DNA of 64,000 nucleotides from Cichorium intybus (taxonomy: Eukaryota; Streptophyta; Magnoliopsida; Asterales; Asteraceae), in NCBI GenBank assembly GCA_023525715.1, contig CM042010.1, forward strand, positions 83,081,894 through 83,145,893, given 5' to 3'. The notes beneath the pieces are model-generated. The model was not told where the DNA came from and ran no database searches. It was given only the letters and a program-made list of their open reading frames with translations. Position numbers and translations under genes: made by a program. Shown in pieces: positions 39,780 through 52,400 of the stretch. Positions within the stretch are counted from its first letter, which is position 1. Each line of letters starts with the position of its first letter.

Positions 39780-42640
39780 ATGATGGACATGTTATCTTAT
39801 TCACAACTATGACATTTATAAACAATTTGTTATATAGAATTTGTGATAATCTAAATTATGAATATCCTCTGTATAGCAAGATTCAAACTATATATCCTAT
39901 TAAAATGTGAATGATGTAAATGTTCTTATCACTGAAATAAAATTTTGAGAAACTACTTATAAGTACATTATATTTTCTTTTTTGACTTACAGATGACCAG
40001 GGTAAGAAAACTTCTGAACAGGGTACAGAAACTCGTGCAAAACACAAAAGAGATGCAGGTAAAGAAACATATTAAGCAATGAAATAAACTTAAATATTCC
40101 ACTAACATATAACTTTCTGACTTACAGATGGTAAGGGTAAACAAACTGATGAACAACGCGAAAAAGTTACAGGTAAAACAACATTTTAATCTAAAGTATG
40201 AATATCCTTTGTTTAGCAAAATTCAAACTATATAACCTGCTATAATGTGAATGATGTAAATGTTCTTATCAGTGAAATAAAATTTTGGGAAACTAATCTT
40301 ATTTAAAAAATCAATGTAGTTGTGAATCATTTACATTTTATTGTCATTCACAACTTAACTAAGTTGTGAATGATGAACATGGTATCTTATTCACAAGTAT
40401 GACAGTTATCACAAATTTGTTATATAGAATTTGTGATAATATAAAGTATGAATATCCTCTGTTTAGCAAGTTTCAAACTATATAACATGTTATAATGTGA
40501 ATGATGACATTCAAATCATTGAACTTTACTAGTTGTGAATCATTTACATTTTATTTTCATTCACAACTTAACTAAGATGTGAATGATGAACATGTTATCT
40601 TATTCACAAGTATGACAGTTATGATAAATTTGTTATATATAATTTTTGATAATCTAAATTATAAATATACTCTGTATAGCAAGATTCAAACTATATATCC
40701 TATTAAAATGTGAATGATATAAATGTTCTTTTTAATAAAATAAAATTTTGGGAAACTACTTATAAGTACATTATATTTTCTTTTTTGACTTACAGATGAC
40801 CAGGGTACAAAAACTTCTGAACAGGGTACAGAAACTCGTGCAAAACACAAAAGAGATATAGGTAAAGAAACATATTAAGCAATGAAATAAACTTAAATAT
40901 TCCACTAACATATAACTTTCTGACTTACAGATGGTAAGGGTAAACAAACTGATGAACAACGTGAAAAAGATACAGATAAAACAACATTTTAATCAAAAGT
41001 ATGAATATCCTTTGTTTAGCAAAATTCAAACTATATAACCTGCTATAATGTGAATGATGTAAATGTTCTTATCAGTGAAATAAAATTTTGGGAAACTAAT
41101 CTTATTTAAAAAATCAATGTAGTTGTGAATCATTTACATTTTATTGTCATTCACAACTTAACTAAGTTGTGAATGATGAACATGGTATCTTATTCACAAG
41201 TATGACAGTTATCATAAATTTGTTATATAGAATTTGTGATAATATAAAGTATGAATATCCTCTGTTTAGCAAGTTTCAAACTATATAACATGTTATAATG
41301 TGAATGATGACATTCAAATCATTGAACTTTACTAGTTGTGAATCATTTACATTTTATTTTCATTCACAACTTAACTAAGCTGTGAATGATGAACATGTTA
41401 TCTTATTCATAAGTATGACAGTTATGATAAATTTGTTATATATAATTTGTGATAATCTAAATTATAAATATACTCTGTATAGCAAGATTCAAACTATATA
41501 TCCTATTAAAATGTGAATGATGTAAATGTTCTTTTCACTGAAATAAAATTTTGGGAAACTACTTATAAGTACATTATATTTTCTTTTCTGACTTACAGAT
41601 GACCAGGTTACAAAAACTTCTGAACAGGGTACAGAAACTCGTGCAAAACACAAAAGAAATGCAGGTAAAGAAACATATTAAGCAATGAAATAAACTTAAA
41701 TATTCCACTAACATATAACTTTCTGACTTACAGATGGTAAGGGTAAACAAACTGATGAACAACGTGAAAAAGATACAGATAAAACAACATTTTAATCTAA
41801 AGTATGAATATCCTTTGTTTAGCAAAATTCAAACTATATAACCTGCTATAATGTGAATGATGTAAATATTCTTATCAGTGAAATAAAATTTTGGGAAACT
41901 AATCTTATTTAAAAAATTAATGTAGTTGTGAATCATTTACATTTTATTGTCATTCACAACTTAACTAAGTTGTGAATGATGAACATGGTATCTTATTCAC
42001 AAGTATGACAGTTATCACAAATTTGTTATATAGAATTTGTGATAATATAAAGTATGAATATCCTCTGTTTAGCAAGTTTCAAACTATATAACATGTTATA
42101 ATGTGAATGATGACATTCAAATCATTGAACTTTACTAGTTGTGAATCATTTACATTTTATTTTCATTCACAACTTAACTAAGCTGTGAATGATGAACATG
42201 TTATCTTATTCACAAGTATGACAGTTACGATAAATTTGTTATATATAATTTGTGATAATCTAAATTATAAATATACTCTGTATAGCAAGTTTCAAACTAT
42301 ATATCCTATTAAAATGTGAATGATGTAAATGTTCTTTTCACTGAAATAAAATTTTTGGAAACTACTTATAAGTACATTATATATTTTTTTTTGACTTACA
42401 GATGACCAGGGTACAAAAACTTCTGAACAGGGTACAGAAAACTCGTGTAAAACACAAAAGAGATGCAGGTAAAGAAACATATTAAGCAATGAAATAAACT
42501 TAAATATTCCACTAACATATAACTTTCTGACTTACAGATGGTAAGGGTAAACAAACTGATGAACAACGCGAAAAAGATACAGGTAAAACAACATTTTAAG
42601 CAGTGAAATAAAATTAAATATTACACTAACATACAATTTT
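39780..42640 (+). repeat. 803-bp tandem repeat carrying a pair of microexons (about 3.5 copies)
   Basis: The 66-nt exon starts at 39993, 40796, 41599 and 42402, exactly 803 bp apart each time. A 45-nt exon follows 70 nt after each (40128, 40931, 41734, 42538). Each pair encodes DQG(K/T)KTSEQGTETRAKHKR and DGKGKQTDEQREK. All are phase 1 to 1, so any copy number keeps the frame. Copy differences: 45-nt donors in copies 2 and 3 changed from GT to AT; the 66-nt exon of copy 4 has an extra A (67 nt). The long intron of each unit holds hairpin-forming TTGTGAAT/ATTCACAA repeats. The equal spacing implies recent, even expansion. Confidence 0.9.
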
Positions 42641-42651
42641 CTGACTTTCAG

Positions 42652-42719
42652 ACGATCAAGTTGGTGAGAAATCAAAAACAAAGTTGAAAACACCATAAAA
42701 GAAAAAAAATCAAAAGGTA
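42652..42719 (+). other. Decayed microexon after the array
   Basis: Preceded by TTTCAG and followed by GTATGA. The phase-1 frame reads DQVGEKSKTKLKTP and then TAA, so including it would end the protein. A similar relic at 39742 (DDQVGEKTKTKF then TGA) has no donor. Exon skipping would avoid both. Confidence 0.5.
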
Positions 42720-42876
42720 TGAAATATTTTAATCAATATTAAACTATGAATTATCTTATATCAATACTAATTTATTATCATTCACAACTTAACTAAGTTG
42801 TGAATGATGCACATGTTATCTTATTCACAACTATGACAATTATGAGCAATTTGTTATATAGAATTTGTGATAATAT

Positions 42877-43479
42877 CAGTGTTGTAAAAGTCGGCCTAGG
42901 CGGCCGCCTAGGCGGCGCCTAGGCGCTAGGCGGGCGGGTTCCGCCTACGATTAGTGGTAGGCGGTCAAGTTAGGCGGATTTGGTCAACGGCGGTCAAAAT
43001 CGGGTTTAGGCGGGCCTAGGCGGGTCTGGGCGGCAAAATTTTCAATTTTTCAAAATTCAAAATTTTCAAATTTTCAAAATTTTCAAAAAATTTCAAATTT
43101 CTAGAATTTTCAAAAATTAACAAATTTTCAAAAAAAATCAAAATTTTAGATTTTTAAAATTTAATTTTAGAAAATGTCATTAATTATGATAATCGGTGGC
43201 TAAGTTACGATTATTGATGATTAAAATTGTCAAAAATATCATTAATTAGTCTAAACATTCTGATGTTTGATGACTTACATATTTAAACACTTAGATTTAT
43301 CAAATTTTTATGCTTATTTATTTATTTTGTAGGGATATAGGTAATATCTAAATTTTAAAAAATAAATTTTGTTACAATTAATACTCTCCGCCTAGGCGCC
43401 GACTAGTCCTCGCCTAAACCGACTAGTTCTAGGCCCCAGTCCACCGCCCGTCTACCGCCTAGCGACTTTTACAACCTTG
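42877..43479. mobile_element. hAT-type MITE with GC-rich ends
   Basis: 603 bp, flanked by a perfect 8-bp duplication GATAATAT (42869-42876 and 43480-43487). Inverted ends read CAGTGTTGTAAAAGTCG at left and, as reverse complement of the right end, CAAGGTTGTAAAAGTCG; both then run into CTAGGCGG-rich sequence. The 8-bp duplication and CA start fit the hAT superfamily. The ends are strikingly GC-rich in AT-rich surroundings, while the middle is A/T-rich (CAAAATTTTC repeats). No ORF, so it depended on a transposase in trans. Confidence 0.88.
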
Positions 43480-43487
43480 GATAATAT

Positions 43488-44010
43488 AAAGTATGAATAT
43501 CCTCTGTTTAGCAAGTTTCAAACTATATAATATGTTATAATGTGAATGATGACATTCAAATCATTGAAGTTTACTAGTTGTGAATCATTTAGATTTTATT
43601 GTCATTCACAACTTAAATAAGTTGTGAATTATGAACATGGTATCTTATTCACAAGTATGACACTTATGACAAATTTGTTATATAGAATCTGTGATAATAT
43701 AAAGTTTGAATATCCTCTGTTTAGCAAGTTTCAAACTATATAACATGTTATAATGTGAATGATGACATTCAAATCATTGAAGTTTACTAGTTGTGAATCA
43801 TTTACATTTTATTGTCATTCACAACTTAAATAAGTTGTGAATGATGAACATGTTATCTTATTCAAAAGTATGACATTTATAATAAATTTGTTATATAGAA
43901 TTTGTTATAATATAAATTATGAATATCCTCTGTTTAGCCAGTTTCAAACTATATAACATGTTATAATGTGAATGATTACTTGTGAATAATCTTAATATTA
44001 CACTATGAAT
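43488..44010. repeat. 213-bp tandem repeat in intron
   Basis: The phrase TGAATATCCTCTGTTTAGC recurs at about 43493, 43706 and 43919, a 213-bp period. The unit is made of the same pieces as the intron of the 803-bp repeat, including the TTGTGAAT hairpin. Confidence 0.8.
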
Positions 44011-47000
44011 CCTATTAACAATAATTTGTGAATCATGAATAAATATTAATTTACAAAAATATTGATACATAATTCTAATGAAAATGTTATTTTTATTTTC
44101 AGCAACAGAAAAAGAAACAACGTCAAAAAGGAAAACACGTTCACAGAGTACAAAGAAAGGTAAAGGCAAGTATTTTAATAATGTTATTATTATAGTAATC
44201 CAAACAACTTATACAAAAAAATTTATGACAGATATTAACGAAGAACAAACAGAAAAATTTGTCAAAAACACAAGGAGAAAAGTGCAAAAGAAAACAGAAA
44301 ATGAACAACATCAACCTGAAGGTAAATATAACTAATTCACCATACAAAAAGTTACATAATAATTAAATTCTTATTCATGTTATATCTATTTTATGAATTG
44401 TATATATTGCACAAAAAACATTAATATTGAATTTTAATTTATTGTTAAACAGATAAAGCAACAAGAAAACGAAAGAGCATTGCAAAAAGGGAACCAAAAA
44501 AGAAAAAGTCTAAAATAGAGATACAAGAAAAAAAAGAAGATGATACGTTCCCACCAATAAGAACAAAGGTGACAACGAAAAGCTTTTGGACGACACTAAA
44601 GACTTTAAGCAATGAGCAAAAAGAATGTGTTAGATGGCTAGGTTTAGGATCGATGATTGACATGTCCCTAGATATAATACCTGCCAAGATAGCTCATTAT
44701 GTTGTCTTAAAATATAACCCAAAAACTAATTCAATAGATTTGGGTGATATTAAGATAAAGATAACAGAAGACAAGATCCATGAAGTGCTAGGAATACAAA
44801 AAGATGGGATAGACCTTGATTCAATCCAAGACTGTGAACCAGACAATGAAGAACTCAAACAGTGGTATGCACAAGATCCAAAAGTATCAAAAACAATGCA
44901 ACCACTTTGTGATCTGCTAGAACAAACAAATGAAGCTGATGAGATGTTTGTAATCAACTTTTTGACACTTTTCATAAACTCGATAATTGAGAAAACAACA
45001 TCTGGAGCTACTGAAACAAGACATATTCCAAAGTTGATAGCATTGGAAGACAACTCAACTGTCAACTGGTGCAAGTATTTGAACAATTGTTTGAAGAATA
45101 GCAAAAGTATCTGGAAGCCAAACAGCAACAACAGCTACTATGCAGGGCCACTGCCATTCTTAGTAGTAAGTACAATTTAAGTAATAAACACCTTTTCTAT
45201 ATATACTAAATATTATAATAAAAAATAGCTAATTTTTTGTATCATTTTGATATCTATTACAGCTGTTGTATGTTCATTCAACAACATGTGGACATATTTA
45301 TGTGAATAGAGAAATCAGACCAATCCATTATTGGAACTATGCGAGGCTGAAAAGTAGAGAACAGTTTGAGATTAATCAAGGGAGATTTGGAAATGTGAAA
45401 CTTTTAGAAGATGTCATGCAATACAGTGGACAAGAAGATGATAGAATGGTAGAAGATGAAGAAGATGAGAATGAAAATGAACAAGATTCAAATCAAAAAG
45501 AAAATGAAGCAATAGGAATTGAGGTAATAATTCTTCCAATTTATATTCTGTTAACTTGTGAATGATGAAGATACATTTCACATTAAACTGTGTATGATCA
45601 TACTAAATTTCATATTAAACAGTGAATTTGTTTCTAACTCTTATATAATATTAACTAACAAACATACAACTGCTGCAGGATTATTGTTTAAGGATTGAAA
45701 AAGATTACAAGAAAGTTCTTCAGTGCAAAGAAAGAATGCAAGATGTCATTTGGAATGCAACACAAAAATATCCAAATGACAAAACAATCAAAGGATGGTT
45801 TATGAAATTCAAAAACATGTTCAACACCGACAGTGCCGAAACATCAAAAAAAAAAAAAACAAAGAAACTTCTTCTAACACCATGACACCACTACATATCC
45901 CTCAAGAAACACATGAAACACCAACAACTAACAAATCACCTTCACATCTAGTTCAACAAAATGAAACACACCAAACGCCAAAAACAGCCGAAAAGGAACA
46001 AGAAGAAACATCACAAAGACAACAGCAAAACCCAACAGAAAATGAAGCTCATCAAGTCCTTGAAACACCAACAGTAGTACAAGATGAAGATACAACAACA
46101 AACATGTTGTATACCCCGACATTCGAGTCCCCAACAGTGCTTTCTCAGATTGACCAAATTATTCAAACAAGTATAAACAAGAACTCTTCAAATAAACCTT
46201 CTCAAACACCACTAAACAATCAATCATCTCAACCAACATTTTCACTTGGCCTCACACCTGAATTCACTCAACCTAACACCTCTCCATCACCCATTACAGG
46301 TTTTATAAAAGATGCTGGAAAAATAGAAAAAGAAAAAGGGACACTTGAAAAAGAAGGAAGAGAAAGTAACAAAGGAAAGGAAAAAGATGTAGTAGAACAC
46401 TCTGGATTGGGAAGCAACAAACAAAAAGAGAAAGAAAAACTTGAAGGAAAAGAAAAAGATATGGCTGAAGAGACTGAATTGGAAACTAACAAAGAAAAAG
46501 AAGTAGAAGAAAATAAGAAACAAGGAGTTAATACAAGATGAAAAAGGGAAATCATTTCAACAGAACCGAACCTATCACCATACTTGAGAAGAGAAGTTGC
46601 ACCAAAAGATGGCCTGTTTGCAAATGAGACAAGAGTTTCATGGGCAATATACTCCATGCGAAAAAACCCTGAGTAAGTCAAAACTAACAACAAGTTAATT
46701 TGTTTAAATACGTAACTATTTTTGAAAACACCATTCACAACTTAATTGGTTTATACAGAATACCAATTAACTTGTGGAATAACAATAAAATGTCAATGAT
46801 TCACAACTTGATTCACTTTTGAAAAAATCACATTCACAAAAATAACATGACCTTTAACAACAAAAAAACATTTATATATATTGAAATTAAGTTGTGAAAG
46901 ACAGTAAAATATCAGTCATTCACTTGTGCATAAGATAACAACTCCATCATTCACAACTTAACTACTTTTGAAAACACAATTCACAACTTAATTGGTTTAA

Positions 47001-48557
47001 AAAATTAACTACAGAATACCAAATACGTTGTGAATGACAATAAGTTGTAAATCATCCACAATATGGATAAAAGAAATACTTGTGAATAAGATAACATCTC
47101 TATCATTTAAAACTTAATTGGTATGAAAAATCCATGAAAATAAAATTCACAATTAAAATTTTAACTATTTTTGAAAACACCATTCACAACTTAATTCATA
47201 TATATACAGAAAACCAATTAATTTGTGAATGAAAATAAAATATCAATGATTCACAACCTAATCTGCTTTAATAAAAATTACAATCACAAAAAATTCGCAA
47301 TATCAATTCATAAAAACTTGAAAATAAAATAACATGTCCATTATTCACAACTTAATTTGTTTAAAAATATCCATCTACATTACTTACACACAACATGTTT
47401 CTAACTGTTTTGTATTGTCACATAAAACAGGGAAATAATATTTGAAATGACTCAAGGAAATCATGAAAAAAGAATAATTTTTGAAACCTTCATTCAAAGT
47501 TCAAATGTACATCCAAAAGTAATCGATTGCTGGTCATTATTATTAAATGAAGAAGACAAACGTAGGGCAAAAACTTCACCATTGCGTTTCTACTTTCCAA
47601 CTGGAATAATGGTACATAAAACTTAGCCCTACACATATACTTATTTTAATATGAATGTTAATAAAAGAAACTAACATAATACATAAAAAAATTATTCTTT
47701 TCAGACTGAAGCAATAATGGATGAAGAAAAGGATTATACCACAAGGTATTCAATGTTTGAAGAAAAAATCAACCATGTTTTTGACAACTACCCTTATATT
47801 GGAGGTTTGAAGAAAATTGGGATTGTGAGTAAAAACATTTACTTACTTTTAATTATTAATATGTATTAATATACTAACAGTTTCAATATATATTTTAAAT
47901 GCAGCTTTTCTTCCCAATCATCGAAAAAAGAAACTACTATTTGATTTGTTTTAATTTGCAACGCACTTCAGCATACATAATTGACAGTAAGAAAACAACA
48001 ATGCCACATATTGTGCTAGACTACGGGAACTTGCCAAAATTATTGGTAAGCACTGACCATTGACTTAATACATTGTCCTACTAAAATTATTATCCATTAA
48101 ACTGTGAATCTTTTAATTTATCAAAATGAGAATCTTTTATTTTTTGTAATATCAGCTAGAAATGATGCAAGATTACCTGCTAGATAATGCCCATCCAAAA
48201 GCACCAGAATTGAAGAAAAAAGAAGTGGTCAAGTTCAAACTGAAGTGGTGGTCGGATGATAATCACGTGGACAGCGGAATTTTGTTAATGAGACACATGG
48301 AAACCTTTAAAGGACAGGGGCAGACTACATGGAATTGTGACATAGAGACTGATCAGAAACAGCAGAAAGCAACTGTCACAAAACTTCGAGCAAAATACCT
48401 TACAAAGCTGCTGGTGAATGATATCAACATACACAGCCAAAAGATAACAGATGAAGGGCACGAATTTGAAAAACTGCCAACAGATGTTCAAAAACAGAAG
48501 CTGAAGTATGCATTGGAGAACCATAAAGAACGTTTCGCCTTAATTGACAACCTTTGA

Positions 48558-49492
48558 AAACTTTATATTACCTCTTTTAGTTTTTGTAAGTAATGAACTA
48601 GTCCTGGAATTAGGTTTTGGAAACTTGTACCTTTTGGAATTAGCTTTTGGTTGGTTTCTAGAAAAAGTTAACTCAGAAATTGTGAATGTTTAAACTTAGG
48701 TTTTTGGTACCTATGAATGTTTCTATCATCTTAGTAAAATTAAACTGATGACTAATTCTGTTTCATACAACATTCATATTTGCCATTTTATAAAAATTAA
48801 ACTGTGAATGAATGTTTTCTAAATTCTGAAAGTGTATGTTTACTGTTCGCATAGTTAATAACTTCTCTTAAAGATAACATATCACACGACATCCAAACAA
48901 ACAAAGTAAAATTTACTTATAGTGTATTTTAAAACACTGATGACTGATTCAATTTCATACAACATTCATATTTGCCATTTTATAAAAATTAAACTGTGAA
49001 TGTATGGTTTGTAAATTCTAAAAGTGTATGTTTACAGTTGGCATAGTTAATAACTTGTCTTAAAGAGCACATATCAGAGGACATCGAAACAAACTATGAA
49101 GTGAAGTTGAAAGTAAAAATACTGAACAAAAACTAATACAAATTGAACTCTTTCAACCGCGAATCTAAAAACTATTAAGATGCGAATTAAACACATAAAA
49201 AGTTATTTTCACAAATACTAACTTGATGAATGTTATTTAACACAAAATCAATCTATAAAACTACTTAAAATCAAAACAATGTAATAAAAATCACAAATGT
49301 CAACTCTCAAACATTAACAAAAGAATCAAGTCTCAGGCATTAACAAAACCATCAAGTCTCAAAAATTAACAAAACCATCTGAAACACTAATTAAACTGTG
49401 AATTTAGCATAAAAGTATGGCTATACCAAACTTATTCTGTAAAAACTAAAACTTAAAAAATATTAAGACTTTCAAACACAATGTTACTTTAT
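48558..49492. other. Space between the convergent MULE genes
   Basis: Holds the 3' ends of both genes and no ORF. A phrase (ACTGATTCAATTTCATACAACATTCATATTTGCC) occurs twice, near 48750 and 48945, within a roughly 190-bp imperfect duplication. Confidence 0.5.
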
Positions 49493-52400
49493 TCATGCAA
49501 CTTGATTTGACCTTTTTGATGCTTCCTTTGCTGCTCCCTTTGCTGCTTCCTTTGCTTTAGCTTCTTTTTCCAAACGTTCACAAGTCCTTATATTGTGACC
49601 AATAACAAGCTTACACCTCGTACATTGCCTTTTCTTCTTCAATGATTGCACAATCGCCTTCTCCCTGGCACTTTTTAACCTCTTCCCAGTACCACATCCT
49701 TTATTTTTTATACCCGATGGATTTTCAATATCAGTAGAAGCTGGTTTGTTTACACCAAGAGAAGACTGAATAAATTCACAACCGTCTTTCTTGTTCATAT
49801 CACACGTGTTTGAACTTGAAGTACATGTATCACCATCAACTTTTATCTTGGCTTCCTTAATCAGTTGAAAAAACTCCATCAGTTTGTTCTCCTCCTTACT
49901 AAAAGAAGCCACAGTTTGATCCACAAAACTGAAAACCTCACAAGACAGTTTATCTAATGACTTTGAACTTTCACCAAAAGAATATCGTTTTGAAAGGACA
50001 TCAGGTGGTATCAGATGCTTCATCCAACGCCTAACAATATACTTTGAAGGTATTTGATCGATATGAAATGTTCTAAAGATGCAGAATATATGACTGCATA
50101 GGATGCCATATTGGAAAAACAATGAACAACTACATTCAAATGTAATTTCTTTCTTGTTATAAACAACCTGTTCACATAAAAAACAGTTAACACACTTATC
50201 AAAATTCACAAATTAAGACTATGTAAACATGTATTAATAAAAAATAATTACCTTGTAATACAAAGCCTTATTTGAAACGCCATATCCAGTGTCAGCAACT
50301 AAGTTTTCACAAAACAATGCATCTTTGGTAGCCTTGCTTGATTCTTTTGTTTCCATAACAACAAATGTATCATCATTATCACTTGAAGACATACTTTGTT
50401 GTGTACATGAATACAAAGAATCATAAATTTCTTTCTGAACTTTCCTGAATACTGCATTCGTGTACAAACCAGAAGCATGCTTCTCAATTTTTAAGGATGT
50501 CTTCAATTTAGAATTTGAAGTGGTGTCCAAATTATCAAGATAGATTTGGTTGCTTCTTTGTCTTTCCATTGTTGACTCAAAAGATATCATGAATGTAACC
50601 AATGTATTTCCCCAATGAGAAGTTTTATTGAATGCAGAATTCACGCTTTCAGACCTGGAAGTTGTCCTCATTAATGCAGATAAAGGCGTATTCCTAAAAA
50701 ACGCTAGTATCCAACTTTCACGCATAGCAAACATCTTGGACAGCCATCTATTTTCTTGAAGGTTGTAATCACCAATCAGAGATGTCCATCGAACATCAAA
50801 TTCATTCCCATCTATAGTTGAATTCCAAATAAGTCGATTGAATCGTTTCTTGAACTCCATATCATTAGCAAGTTCATCACACACCTATCAATTTACATTA
50901 AAATCAAACTATGAATATATAATATTTTCACATCAGTACTAATGATACATAACCAAAATTAGAATAATACAACATTCACTGCTTAACTATACATTATATT
51001 TCACAACTACTTATAAGTACTAACAACCTTAAACGAAATGAATATATGATTGTGTAGAAAATACAAACCTTAGACGGTAATTTTTGTGAAATATGCCACA
51101 TGCATAGCCTATGTCGTGACATTGTGAATACTCGTTCTATTGCAATCTTCATTGCAACATCTTCATCAGTTACAACCACTGATGGTTGTTTTCCAAAAGC
51201 TTTTAAGAATGAATTCAACAACCATACATAAGAATCTGTTGTTTCATTGCTTAAAAGACCAACACCAAATGTAATACTCTTTCTATGGTTGTCAATTCCC
51301 GTAAAAGGAAAAAAAAAACATCCGGTACCTAAATCACATAAAACAAAATTAATTTAAACAAAATAACTTAATAATATAAAAAAAACTTAATAAAAAGAAA
51401 CTTACTTGTTCGTACGAAACGTTGCATCAAAAGACAAAATATCACCAAATTCTTTATAGTTAGCCTTACAAATTTCATCCGCCCAAAAACGTGCACTTAA
51501 TACACCTTTCTCACATCTATACTCGAACGAAAAATTTGGATCCTCTCTCTTTCGAATTTCATACTTATCTACAAGCATTTGCGCATCATCCTTCCCGACA
51601 AAACAATTAACCTTCTTAGCATGATTTTTATAGTGAACAACAGTACCTCCATTGATATTATAACCACCATGTAACCCATGATACAAATGATAAGCTTTTG
51701 TTTCCCCAATACTAGAATTCGCCATCTTTTGAATAAATGTTTGCCCAGAAAAGTCCAACTGCCTGTTCATCTTTAAAAGATGTTTGTATTGCTTAGAGAC
51801 CAAACTATGATTGTGTCTTTCTTCAAATTCATACAATTGAAACTGCATAGAATCTCCTACTCTCTTAAATTTAGCACGAGCCTTGCATCCCATCCTTTTA
51901 ATATTAGAGTTTCTAAATGGATTATTATTCTCATTATCCATTGTATCAACTAAAACAGAATCTGGAAACCCTTGTCTACTGCATACCATGTATCTATGTG
52001 TAAGAATGTTACCTCCTTTCTTTTTTGTAGTTGTTTTTCTAACATCAAAACCAGAAGCACAAGCATACTTCTTATAGAAATCCATTGCTTCATCAATGCT
52101 TTGATATATAGTCCCAAGCTTTGGTTTCACATCATCAACATCCTTAGGGATCCAAATAATACGAGTACCATCGGGTGAATAAAACTCAGATGGTATATAT
52201 TCATCAACTGCACAAAACATCACAGAATAAAAACTAAATATTAAACCAATTACACCAAGTAAATACTATCTATCACAATCATAAAGACAATTCACACCTT
52301 AAAAACTATATCACTAAAATGGTAAAACCACAATCATAAAGACAATTCACACCTTAAAAACTATAAGAACTGCAAGTATAACAACTCACCTTAATTGAAG

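Larger units (their letters stand above)
38061..48557 (+). pseudogene. MULE-borne gene with microexon array and C-terminal Ulp1-like (C48) domain
   Basis: Exons read by eye: 38061-38301, 38906-39076, 39177-39269, 39355-39405, 39475-39516, 39586-39672, the tandem microexons in 39993-42582, 44103-44159, 44232-44321, 44453-45165, 45263-45523, 45679-46672, 47431-47611, 47705-47824, 47905-48045 and 48156-48557. The first half is Lys/Glu/Thr-rich and probably disordered. The exon at 44453 has the domain found N-terminal to Ulp1 in plant transposon proteins (TLSNEQKECVRWLGLGSMID; VNWCKYLNNCLKNSKSIWKP). The last exons carry the Ulp1 fold, with NYYLICFNLQ...YIIDS and VDSGILLMRHMETF where active enzymes have H, D and C: His is Asn and Cys is Ser. 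Breaks: an extra base in 42402-42468, a stop in 42652-42719, a shift in a 14-A run near 45846 and TGA at 46539. Its role in transposition is unknown. Confidence 0.75.

Noticed and set aside
40771..42489. Minus-strand ORFs with FHCLICFFTCISFVF repeats
   Set aside because: They are antisense readings of the 803-bp unit; repetition comes from the tandem repeat and not from a gene.
46268..46738. Minus-strand Ser/Phe-rich ORFs opposite the Ulp1-like gene exon
   Set aside because: They mirror the Lys/Glu-rich coding exon on the plus strand, which fits the rest of the gene in phase.
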